Positions 1 through 7,274 of a stretch of DNA of 64,000 nucleotides are shown here, one piece after another. Made by a program: the position numbers and the translations under genes. The notes beneath the pieces were generated by a model that ran no database searches, had not been told where the DNA came from, and worked only from the letters and a program-made list of their open reading frames with translations. This DNA is from Staphylococcus sp. (GTDB lineage: Bacteria; Bacteroidota; Bacteroidia; Bacteroidales; Muribaculaceae): NCBI GenBank assembly GCA_023665865.1, contig JAMPDC010000001.1, positions 1,510,637-1,574,636 of the forward strand. Reading direction: 5' to 3'. How positions within the stretch are numbered: position 1 is the stretch's first letter; the number at the start of each line of letters is the position of its first letter.

Positions 1-105
1 ATTGGATTTTCAGCCGCGAAGCGCTATCAATAAGCTGAGACTGACATCCTTGCCAACCTGTAGACCAAACATTATTAAGTATCCTAAATCTAAAACAATA
101 AGCTA
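1..105. other. 5' edge: possible tail of an upstream gene plus leader
   Basis: The window opens inside unknown sequence. Two forward frames carry short open stretches from the edge, stopping at 31-33 (TAA) and 36-38 (TGA). One may be the end of the gene preceding the acid-sugar operon, but they are too short to identify. The remaining roughly 70 bases are AT-rich leader for the aldolase gene. No TAnnTTTG box is seen, so the operon promoter or a first operon gene may lie upstream of the window. Confidence 0.3.
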
Positions 106-990
106 ATGAAAAATTGTAAGTATCGCGGAGTGGTCGTACCTATGGTGACACCCGTGACCGCAAAACAGGAGCTTGACACCGCCGCTGTCGAGCGTATAAT
201 CGAATTTTTCGCACAAAATGGAGTCGCACCTCTTCTGATGGGCACCACCGGCGAAGGCAACAGCGTTTCGGCCTCCGACGGACTTCTTCTTGTCGAGACC
301 GCAGTCAAGGCTGCCCGCGGACGCATCCTCATCTATGCCGGACTGACCGGAAACTGCTTCTCGGAGCAGCTTAAACAGGCCGAAGCCTATACCAAAGCCG
401 GGGCCGACGTCATCGTGGCCACCCTCCCCTCCTACTATGCACTGACTGAAGAGCAGATGTATGGCTACTACAAGTCGCTGGCCGACAGCATCACCGGCCC
501 GCTGATGCTCTACAACATCCTCGCCACCACCCACATGTCGATCCCCGTCGACGTGATCCGCCGTCTCGCCGACCATCCCAACATCGTTGGCCTCAAAGAT
601 TCCGAGCGCGATCTCGAGCGCATGAAGCAGTGTATCGCCATCTCCCGTGAGCGTGAGGACTTCACTTATTTCTGCGGCTGGGCTGCCCAGTCGGCCTTCT
701 CGCTGTCGATCGGCGGCGACGGCATCGTGCCCAGCACCGGAAACTATGTCCCTGACATGTTCGCAAAACTCTATGACGCAGCCGTGGCCGGCGACATGGA
801 CACCGCCAACCGCCTCCAGGACGAGACAAACGAGATAGCCAAGATCTATCAGGCAGGTCGCACTCTTGGGCAGTCACTGACCGCTCTCAAAGTCATGATG
901 CAGACCAAAGGTCTCTGCGAGCCGTGGATACTCATGCCCCTCACCCGCCTCTCAGCCGATGACGAACAAGCCATAATCGCCAAGCTATGA
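106..990 (+). CDS. DapA/N-acetylneuraminate-lyase family aldolase or dehydratase
   Basis: This 294-residue class I (Schiff-base) TIM-barrel lyase is of normal family length. The substrate-carboxylate loop GTTGE is at residues 46-50, the catalytic Tyr at 136 (LYNIL), and the Schiff-base Lys at 164 (GLKDSE). The GRT sequence that follows YNVP in true dihydrodipicolinate synthases is absent, so lysine biosynthesis is unlikely. The family cleaves or dehydrates 2-keto-3-deoxy sugar acids, often releasing pyruvate. Its stop overlaps the start of the symporter gene by 4 bp, and the rest of the operon encodes four-carbon acid-sugar enzymes. I infer an aldolase acting on a 2-keto-3-deoxy acid. The substrate is not readable from sequence. 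Confidence 0.85.
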   Translation: MKNCKYRGVVVPMVTPVTAKQELDTAAVERIIEFFAQNGVAPLLMGTTGEGNSVSASDGLLLVETAVKAARGRILIYAGLTGNCFSEQLKQAEAYTKAGADVIVATLPSYYALTEEQMYGYYKSLADSITGPLMLYNILATTHMSIPVDVIRRLADHPNIVGLKDSERDLERMKQCIAISREREDFTYFCGWAAQSAFSLSIGGDGIVPSTGNYVPDMFAKLYDAAVAGDMDTANRLQDETNEIAKIYQAGRTLGQSLTALKVMMQTKGLCEPWILMPLTRLSADDEQAIIAKL

Positions 991-2579
991 ACGATATCCA
1001 CTGGATTGACTACCTGATAGTCTTCCTCTCCATAGCCGCGGCTATCGGAGCCGGCCTCTATTTTGCGCGCCGACAGAAGGACACAAGCACATATTTCGCC
1101 GCCGGCGGCCGCATCCCGGCCTGGGCGGTGGGAATGTCAATTTTCGCCACCCTGATCTCAAGCGTGACCTTCCTGGCCTATCCCGGTGCGGCCTATGCCG
1201 ACAACTGGATTCTTCTCGTCCAGGGCCTGATGGTCCCGCTGGTACTCCTCGCCCTCATCGGAGTCATCGTGCCACTTTTCCGCAAGGTGGTGAAGCTCTC
1301 GACCTATGAGTATTTCGAGCGCCGCTTCGGACTTTTCGCCCGAATGTACAGCTCCTTTGCCTTCACTCTGGGCCACTTCTCGAAGGCCGGCACAGTGTTT
1401 TTCCTCGTATCGATGGCGCTGTCCACCTTCCTTGATTTCAACATCTATGCCATAGTCATCATCCTCGGCGTGACCATCATCTTCCTGACCCTCCTCGGTG
1501 GCATGGAAGCGATCGTGTGGATGGACGTCGCTCAAGGCGGCCTCCTCATCGGCGGCGGCCTCATCTGCGTGGCGCTGCTCCTCTTTCTCCCCGAAGGTGG
1601 CCCGGCCGAGGTGCTGCACATCGCCGGCGAGTATAACAAGATCGACGTCGGGCCCTACGACTGGGATCTGACGCAGCTGACATTCATCGTCATGGTGCTC
1701 AACGGTATCTTCTACGCTCTCCAGAAGTATGGCACTGACCAGACCATAGTCCAGCGCTATCTCGCCGCCAAAAACGACACGGATGCCAAGAAAGCCGCCT
1801 ATATCGGCGTGTTGATGAGCGTGCCTATCTGGGCGCTGTTCATGTTTATCGGCACCTGCCTCTTCGCCTACTATCATTCATCCGGCGCCCCGGGTCTCCC
1901 CGACGGGCTAAAGGCCGATGAAGTCTTCCCCTACTTCATCAGCAACGAGCTTCCGGTGGGCATCCGCGGTCTCATCATCGCAGCCCTCGCCGCAGCTGCG
2001 ATCTCGAGCCTCGACACTGACCTCAACTGCCTCTCGGCAATCGCCGTCCAGGACTATTACGTGCGCTTCAAGAAAAACGCGACCGACAAGCAGCAGCTCC
2101 GCTTCGGCCGCCGCATGGTGGTCCTCTCGGGTATCGGCGCGGTCGGCGTGGCCATCCTCTATATCTCGTGGGGTGGTGAGGGTGTCCTCGGCGCACTCTT
2201 CTCGCTCTATGCCATCTTCTCGGCCGGCATCGTCGGCATCTTCCTCCTGGGGCTCTTCAGCCGCAGGGCCAACAAACAGGGCCTCTATGTCGGCATCGCA
2301 GCCGCAGTCCTCTTCACCGCCTATGCCGTCCTCACCTCGACCAAGGTCGATATCCACGGCACCGGCGTCAAGGAGACACTCCTCGATCTCGGCGACTGGA
2401 ACTTCACCCACCACAAATACATGCTGGGCGTCTACAGCCACCTCATCGTGCTCGTGGTCGGCTATCTTGCCAGCTACTTCTTCGCCGCACCGCTGGCAGC
2501 CAAGGAGCTGACAATCTTCGGCTATCTCGAAGAGCGCCGCAAAGCCAAAGACAATCAACTCGAAGTAGAATCAATCTGA
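987..2579 (+). CDS. Sodium:solute symporter (SSS family)
   Basis: A 530-residue polytopic inner-membrane protein starting MNDIHWIDYLIVFLSIAAAI, with about 13-14 hydrophobic segments typical of the SSS family (Na+-coupled uptake of sugars, sialic acid and organic acids). The early segment TSTYFAAGGRIPAWAVGMS and the SLDTDLNCLSAIAVQD stretch around residues 339-354 fit the family. The ATG overlaps the preceding stop by 4 bp, so translation is probably coupled. It is the only transporter in the operon and most likely imports the operon's substrate; specificity is inferred from context only. Confidence 0.9.
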   Translation: MNDIHWIDYLIVFLSIAAAIGAGLYFARRQKDTSTYFAAGGRIPAWAVGMSIFATLISSVTFLAYPGAAYADNWILLVQGLMVPLVLLALIGVIVPLFRKVVKLSTYEYFERRFGLFARMYSSFAFTLGHFSKAGTVFFLVSMALSTFLDFNIYAIVIILGVTIIFLTLLGGMEAIVWMDVAQGGLLIGGGLICVALLLFLPEGGPAEVLHIAGEYNKIDVGPYDWDLTQLTFIVMVLNGIFYALQKYGTDQTIVQRYLAAKNDTDAKKAAYIGVLMSVPIWALFMFIGTCLFAYYHSSGAPGLPDGLKADEVFPYFISNELPVGIRGLIIAALAAAAISSLDTDLNCLSAIAVQDYYVRFKKNATDKQQLRFGRRMVVLSGIGAVGVAILYISWGGEGVLGALFSLYAIFSAGIVGIFLLGLFSRRANKQGLYVGIAAAVLFTAYAVLTSTKVDIHGTGVKETLLDLGDWNFTHHKYMLGVYSHLIVLVVGYLASYFFAAPLAAKELTIFGYLEERRKAKDNQLEVESI

Positions 2580-2592
2580 TATAGTAACTCAA

Positions 2593-3738
2593 ATGAAACC
2601 CATAACTCTTTTGCAGCCGCAGAAAATCGTATTCGGTTCGGGCTGCATCCAGACTTTCGTCGAAGACTATCTGAAGCTTGGTCACAAACGCCTGTTCGTC
2701 CTGACGGCTCCTCCCATCGTCCCCCTCATCGAGCCGGCTCTCGCAGAGCTCAAGGAGAAGGGCGTGGCCATTGAGGTGTTCCAGAACATTCTCGCCGAGC
2801 CGACACTCAATGAATTCAACTCCATCCTCAAGCTCGCGCGCGACTTCGGCGCCGACAGCGTGGTCGGTGTAGGCGGAGGCTCAGTGCTCGACGTCGCCAA
2901 ACTCGTCGCAGCCTTCATCAACAGCGATCAGGAAGCAGCCGACTGCTTCGGCACAGGTTTCATCAACAAGAAAGGTGTATGGCTCGCCTGTCTCCCCACC
3001 ACCGCCGGCACCGGCAGCGAGGTCTCGCCCAACGCTATCCTCCTCGATGAGCGTGACAAGCTCAAGAAGGGTATCGTCAGCCCCTATCTCCTTGCCGACG
3101 CAGCATACGTCGACCCCAAACTCACCATGACAGTCCCCGCGAAGGTCACCGCCGACACCGGCATGGATGCCCTCACTCACTGCATCGAGGCCTACACCAA
3201 CAAGTTTGCCCATCCTGCGGCTGACATCTATGCCCTCCAGGGCATCCGCCTCATCGCCGCCAATCTCCTCCGCGCAGTCAAGGACGGCTCCGACGTCGAG
3301 GCACGCGAGGCACTCGCTCTCGGCTCGCTCTACGGCGGTCTGGTGCTCGGCCCGGTCAACACCGCTGCCGTCCACGCACTCAGCTATCCCCTCGGTGGTG
3401 AATTCCACATCCCCCACGGACTTTCCAACGCCATCCTTCTCCCGTCGGTCATGAAGTTTAACCGTCCGGCCAATCTCCGCAAATATGCCGAGGTAGCGAT
3501 AGCCTGCGGCGCCCCCGCCGGCAAGGATGACGACGAGACCGCCCAGAACGGTGTCGACTTCATCTGCGAGCTCTCCAAGGCTGTCGGCATCCCCCAGAAA
3601 CTCACCGAACTCAACATCCCCCAGAGCGCCGTCGACCGCATGGCCAAGGCCGCGATGGAAGTGCAGCGCCTGCTCAAAAACAATCCCCGCGAGGTCTCCG
3701 AACAGGACGCCAAAGATATCTACAACTCACTCTATTGA
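2593..3738 (+). CDS. Iron-containing (group III) alcohol dehydrogenase
   Basis: This 381-residue NAD(P)-dependent oxidoreductase has full family length. The dinucleotide motif GVGGGSVLDVAK is at about 92-103. The four metal ligands of the FucO type are present: Asp192 and His196 in DTGMDALTHCIEAY, then His261 (HALSYPLGG) and His275 (HIPHGLSN). The family interconverts aldehydes and alcohols, for example lactaldehyde/propanediol. Thirteen bases separate it from the symporter and three from the PdxA-like gene, so it is operonic. In this setting it could reduce the aldehyde released by the upstream aldolase, which is inference. Confidence 0.9.
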   Translation: MKPITLLQPQKIVFGSGCIQTFVEDYLKLGHKRLFVLTAPPIVPLIEPALAELKEKGVAIEVFQNILAEPTLNEFNSILKLARDFGADSVVGVGGGSVLDVAKLVAAFINSDQEAADCFGTGFINKKGVWLACLPTTAGTGSEVSPNAILLDERDKLKKGIVSPYLLADAAYVDPKLTMTVPAKVTADTGMDALTHCIEAYTNKFAHPAADIYALQGIRLIAANLLRAVKDGSDVEAREALALGSLYGGLVLGPVNTAAVHALSYPLGGEFHIPHGLSNAILLPSVMKFNRPANLRKYAEVAIACGAPAGKDDDETAQNGVDFICELSKAVGIPQKLTELNIPQSAVDRMAKAAMEVQRLLKNNPREVSEQDAKDIYNSLY

Positions 3739-3741
3739 ATC

Positions 3742-4779
3742 ATGAAACCGATTTTAGCACTCACCATGGGTGATCCCGCCGGCATCGGCCCCGAGATCAC
3801 CGTCCGCGCGCTCAGCCACCCGGAGACCTACGAGAAATGCCGCCCCATCGTCACCGGCGATGCCGCCGTGATGCAGGAGGCCGTAAAGCTTCTCGGCTTC
3901 GACTTCAAGATCAACGCCGTCACCGACGTGAAGGACGCTAAGTTTGAGTTCGGCACCATCGACGTCTACGATCTCAAGTGTGTCGACATGTCGACCTTCC
4001 GCTTCGGCGAAGTCCAGGCCCAGTGTGGCAACGCTGCTTTCGTCAGCATCCGCAAGGCCATAGATCTCGCGCTCGCCAATGAGGTAGACGGCACCGTCAC
4101 CGCTCCCCTCAACAAGGAGGCGCTCAATCTCGCTGGCCATCATTTCGACGGCCACACGGAGATCTATGCCACCTTCACCAACACCAAGAAATATGCCATG
4201 ATGCTCGCCGACGAGAACATCCGCGTCATCCACGTCTCGACCCATGTGCCCCTGCGCAAGGCGTGTGACCTCGTCAAGAAGGATCGCATCATCGAGGTGA
4301 CCGAGCTCATCGCCGACGCCTGCAAGCAGTTTGGCATCGAGAATCCCCTCATCGGCATCGCCGGCCTCAATCCCCACAGCAGCGAGAACGGCATGTTTGG
4401 CTTCGAGGAGGCCGAGGAGATCATCCCCGCCATCGAGGAGCTCCGCGCCCGCGGCTTCAACGTCGACGGCCCCGTGCCCCCCGACTCAATCTTCGCCAAA
4501 GCGAAGTGCGGTAAATATGACGGCTGCGTGGCGATGTATCACGACCAGGGCCACATCCCCCTGAAGGTCTGCGCCTTCAACTGGAACAAGGAGACAGGCA
4601 AGATGGAGAGCGCAAACGGTGTCAACATCACCCTCGGACTCCCCATCATCCGCGTCAGCGTCGACCACGGCACAGCCTTCGACGTTGCCGGCAAGGGAAT
4701 AGCAAGCGACGACGCCATGGTGCTCAGCATCGACTATGCCACCCGCATGGCAAAATACCGCCTCGGCGTCAAGGACTGA
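3742..4779 (+). CDS. pdxA2: PdxA-family 4-phospho-acid dehydrogenase (PdxA2-like)
   Basis: This 345-residue protein has the PdxA fold: start MKPILALTMGDPAGIGPEI, metal-binding histidines at 168 (STHVPL), 212 (NPHSSENG) and 267 (MYHDQGH), and a C-terminal VSVDHGTAFDVAGKG. PdxA oxidises and decarboxylates 4-phosphohydroxy-threonine in vitamin B6 synthesis. PdxA2 paralogues adjacent to DUF1537 kinases instead convert 4-phospho-D-threonate or -erythronate to DHAP plus CO2. The DUF1537 kinase directly downstream (5-bp gap) argues strongly for the PdxA2 role. Biosynthetic PdxA cannot be fully excluded because no second copy is visible here. Confidence 0.88.
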   Translation: MKPILALTMGDPAGIGPEITVRALSHPETYEKCRPIVTGDAAVMQEAVKLLGFDFKINAVTDVKDAKFEFGTIDVYDLKCVDMSTFRFGEVQAQCGNAAFVSIRKAIDLALANEVDGTVTAPLNKEALNLAGHHFDGHTEIYATFTNTKKYAMMLADENIRVIHVSTHVPLRKACDLVKKDRIIEVTELIADACKQFGIENPLIGIAGLNPHSSENGMFGFEEAEEIIPAIEELRARGFNVDGPVPPDSIFAKAKCGKYDGCVAMYHDQGHIPLKVCAFNWNKETGKMESANGVNITLGLPIIRVSVDHGTAFDVAGKGIASDDAMVLSIDYATRMAKYRLGVKD

Positions 4780-4784
4780 CAGCG

Positions 4785-5861
4785 ATGATAGCAGTTATCG
4801 CCGACGATATCACCGGCGCGGCTGAGATGGCGGGCATAGCCCACCGTCTCGGGCTGCGCGTGAGCCTCACGATGCACCCCGATGCCCCCGGGGGTGACTG
4901 CGATGTGCTCGTCGTTGCCACCGACACCCGCTCGATGAGCGAGGAGGTGGCCCGCGGCGAGAGTGCAGCCGTGGCGCGTGCGCTCGATGCGAACCCCGCC
5001 GTCAGCCACATCTTCAAGAAGACCGACTCAGCTCTGCGCGGACATGTGGTGGCCGAGCTGGAGGCTATTCTGGCCGAGACGACCTACAGCCGCGTGCTCT
5101 ATCTCCCCGCCAACCCCTCGAAGGGGCGCACGATCTCCGGCGGCGTCTACTACATCTCCGGCACTCCGCTCAGCGAGACCGATTTCTCCTTCGATCCGGA
5201 GTTTCCGGCCCTCACGTCGGCCCTTGGCGAGCGCTTCGCCGGCTGCCGCGATAAGGGGATCGACTATGCCGACGCCGAAACCGCAGGCGACATCAGCCGC
5301 CTTGTCGAGGCCACGCCTGCCGACACTCTGCTCGCCGGCGCTGCCGACCTCTTCACTGCCTTTTTAGGAAAATATGCCCCCGCCACCACTTCCACCACGC
5401 CCTCAGGCTTCAGCCTGAGCACCGATGACAGCATAGTGGTCTGCGGAAGCACCCAGAGCAAGGCCATCGACTGCGGTATCACGGCCTATCCGATGCCTAC
5501 GACGCTCTACGACGGGCTCACGACGCCCGACGGCTGGATCGCCGAGCTGTCCGACGCCTATCGCCGCGAGGGTGCGCTGATCATCGGCATGAGTGACCGT
5601 CACCGCACGGGCAAGGAGAGTGCCGTCTATCTCCGCGAGACGATGGCTACAGTCGTCGCAGCCCTCTGCGGCGGTGTCCGCCCCCCGCGCGAACTCGTCA
5701 TCGAGGGTGGTGCCACAGCCTTTGCCATACTCCGGCGCCTCGGATGGGACACCTTTGTCATCACCGATGAGATCGCTCCGGGAGTGATCCGCATGAGGAG
5801 CTCTTCGGGGACGGGGGTCACCATGAAGCCGGGGAGCTATCCCTGGGGAGGGCTGTTTTAG
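4785..5861 (+). CDS. Four-carbon acid sugar kinase (DUF1537 family)
   Basis: This 358-residue cytoplasmic kinase has the N-terminal sugar-binding signature IADDITGAAEMAG at residues 5-17. The C-terminal nucleotide-binding region contains EGGATAFAILRRLGW, a PGVIRM turn and a terminal KPGSYPWGG. DUF1537 enzymes phosphorylate D-threonate, D-erythronate and related acids at O4, feeding PdxA2. It is somewhat shorter than the usual 400-430 residues, but both ends look intact. It is the last gene of the operon; a palindromic repeat begins about 12 bases after the stop and may act as the transcript end. Confidence 0.88.
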   Translation: MIAVIADDITGAAEMAGIAHRLGLRVSLTMHPDAPGGDCDVLVVATDTRSMSEEVARGESAAVARALDANPAVSHIFKKTDSALRGHVVAELEAILAETTYSRVLYLPANPSKGRTISGGVYYISGTPLSETDFSFDPEFPALTSALGERFAGCRDKGIDYADAETAGDISRLVEATPADTLLAGAADLFTAFLGKYAPATTSTTPSGFSLSTDDSIVVCGSTQSKAIDCGITAYPMPTTLYDGLTTPDGWIAELSDAYRREGALIIGMSDRHRTGKESAVYLRETMATVVAALCGGVRPPRELVIEGGATAFAILRRLGWDTFVITDEIAPGVIRMRSSSGTGVTMKPGSYPWGGLF

Positions 5862-5872
5862 CTCAATCAACT

Positions 5873-6008
5873 TATAGCCTCGGAGAGGCGTTTCGTGGAA
5901 GCATCACTTGTGTCACGAGACGCCTCTCCGAGGCTATATATATGGGTGGGGAGATGTCCCCCGGACCTTGTCCGGGGTTTCTGCACGATGTCTCTGCCTC
6001 CGGCAGAG
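5873..6008. repeat. Composite palindromic repeat, copy A (right part only)
   Basis: The sequence begins with the inner inverted repeat TAGCCTCGGAGAGGCG (5876-5891), whose complement CGCCTCTCCGAGGCTA is at 5921-5936. It continues with the mini-hairpin CCCCGGACCTTGTCCGGGG (5959-5977) and CTGCCTCCGGCAG (5994-6006). Copies at 6471-6667 and 11272-11468 also carry a matching left arm, which this copy lacks. It sits just downstream of the kinase stop and could terminate the acid-sugar operon. Confidence 0.9.
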
Positions 6009-6078
6009 ATGAGTTGAGAGTCGTGAGTCGTGAGTCTCCGGTAGGGATCCAACGGCACAAGCCGGAAATAGGAAGGGG

Positions 6079-6160
6079 GGTACAGAAATTCAGAATTGAC
6101 ACAAATAACAGATTATTATATTATACTTTGTTATTTGTGTCAATTCTGAATTTCTGTACC
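6079..6160. repeat. Perfect 32-bp inverted repeat (hairpin or miniature element)
   Basis: The arm 6079-6110 (GGTACAGAAATTCAGAATTG...) is exactly complementary to 6129-6160, with an 18-nt AT-rich loop. On the plus strand it is followed by six T residues (6161-6166), so it could work as a terminator for rightward transcripts, though 32 perfect pairs is far longer than usual. A MITE-like element is the alternative. It lies just beyond the 3' end of the SRP RNA gene, which is on the other strand. Confidence 0.9.
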
Positions 6161-6183
6161 TTTTTTAGCTGAAGTAGGGATAC

Positions 6184-6290
6184 AAAAAAAGGGTAAGCTT
6201 ACTACATCGCACCGCTACAACCCGATACCGTTGCTTCGATCAAGACCTGGCGGAGTTCTCGGGGAGCTGGTCGTGTAGGACTTACCCGGC
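6184..6290 (-). ncRNA. ffs: Signal recognition particle RNA (small bacterial type)
   Basis: Read on the minus strand, GGGTAAG (6287-6281) pairs with CTTACCC (6197-6191), and an inner CTACA/TGTAG pairing follows. The domain IV asymmetric loop is visible as CCAGG ... GAAGCA (about 6250-6232), the conserved Ffh-binding site. Seven Ts (6190-6184) directly follow the closing stem as terminator. A perfect promoter lies upstream at 6293-6323. The RNA is about 100 nt, the usual short form. The apical loop is not the standard GGAA tetraloop. It works with Ffh and FtsY to target membrane proteins. The call rests on the CAGG/AGCA motifs plus closing stem. Confidence 0.82.
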
Positions 6291-6292
6291 TG

Positions 6293-6323
6293 CAAAGGTA
6301 CTACTTTTTTCCGAATCCACAAA
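6293..6323 (-). promoter_or_regulatory. Housekeeping promoter of the SRP RNA gene
   Basis: On the minus strand, TTTG (6323-6320) is followed after 19 nt by TACCTTTG (6300-6293). This is the Bacteroidetes -33/-7 consensus, with initiation expected about 6-10 nt further on, at the first bases of the closing stem. Confidence 0.85.
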
Positions 6324-6470
6324 CATCACCACTAACTTTTACAAGGAATTTTACAAAAAACAGGTCCAACAGCAATGGCGACGCATCCCGGTTATCCGCG
6401 CGTCAGAAGGATACAGATGGCCATAAGGTCAGACGGGCATCGACCTCCCGACAGATACAGCCTGCGGGAG

Positions 6471-6667
6471 GCTCTGCCGGAGGCAGTGTGGTCGTGATGA
6501 AGCCCCAGGCAAGGCCTGGGGATAGCAATGTGATAACCGATATAGCCTCGGAGAGGCGGCTTATGGGCGCACGACTACACCTCTCCGAGGCTATTGTTGC
6601 GTATGTGTATGGCTATCCCCGGACCTTGTCCGGGGTTTCTGCACGATGGCTCTACCTCCGGTAGAGC
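6471..6667. repeat. Composite palindromic repeat, copy B (complete)
   Basis: The left arm is CTGCCGGAGGCAG plus CCCCAGGCAAGGCCTGGGG. The centre is TAGCCTCGGAGAGG ... CCTCTCCGAGGCTA, and the right arm is CCCCGGACCTTGTCCGGGG plus ACCTCCGGT. The whole is an inverted repeat in which each block is itself a small hairpin with a 3-nt loop. The left half is nearly identical to copy C at 11272. A further short hairpin, CCTCCCG/CGGGAGG, abuts it at 6444-6471. Confidence 0.93.
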
Positions 6668-6747
6668 TTCTGTAAGTGCGTAAAGAAAAGGGCCGCGCAA
6701 GCAGCACGACCCTCTTCTTTGCTTTTCAATGTAGTATTATGACGATA

Positions 6748-7245
6748 TTATTCTTTATAGCGCAACTCACATCCGGGGAGTCCGGCTTCAATAAGCTTAT
6801 TGCACTGATTAATAATCTCAGTCTCGGATTGATTGACATCTATGGGCATTTTGTAGATTTCAACTACTCTCGCATCGCGCACGATATTCCTTTCAATCTC
6901 ATCAACAGTAGGAATATCAGGCAATGCCAAATACTCATCATAAGTCCAATTTGTAAATCCAGTCATATAGCCTACTATACCCCAACCATTGAGATAGAAA
7001 CCATTAGACAGTTCAACAGGTCTTTTGTTTAAGGAGCCTTTGATTCCCGGCAAAGCCACTACATGCTGCCTATTCTCATCAAGCATGACAGTTACCAAAT
7101 GAGCATAATCACCATTTAATTTATAGATTTGTATGCTGGGAGTCACATTAAACTTAACATCATTAGTGTTGTTTTGTGGTTCATCGCTACTACAACTTGC
7201 AATAAACACGCCTAAAAGAATGAATAATAAACTAATTTTCTTCAT
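6748..7245 (-). CDS. Putative lipoprotein of the C10 protease operon
   Basis: A 165-residue protein with a lipoprotein signal MKKISLLFILLGVFIASC, with Cys18 as lipid anchor, followed by SSDEPQNN, a flexible linker. The mature part (about 145 residues) has no motif I recognise. It lies 29 bp downstream of the C10 peptidase gene on the same strand and shares its AT-rich composition. By position it could be a protease inhibitor or accessory protein, which is inference only. No terminator is obvious downstream except the hairpins of repeat copy B. Confidence 0.75.
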   Translation of the reverse strand: MKKISLLFILLGVFIASCSSDEPQNNTNDVKFNVTPSIQIYKLNGDYAHLVTVMLDENRQHVVALPGIKGSLNKRPVELSNGFYLNGWGIVGYMTGFTNWTYDEYLALPDIPTVDEIERNIVRDARVVEIYKMPIDVNQSETEIINQCNKLIEAGLPGCELRYKE

Positions 7246-7274
7246 GATACATTGTTTTTAATTATTAAATTTTA

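Noticed and set aside
106-990. Dihydrodipicolinate synthase (lysine pathway)
   Set aside because: The GRT motif after YNVP is missing and the neighbours are acid-sugar catabolic genes.
5942-6172. 76-codon plus-strand frame over the repeats
   Set aside because: It is a translation of the palindromic repeat and the 32-bp inverted repeat, not a gene.
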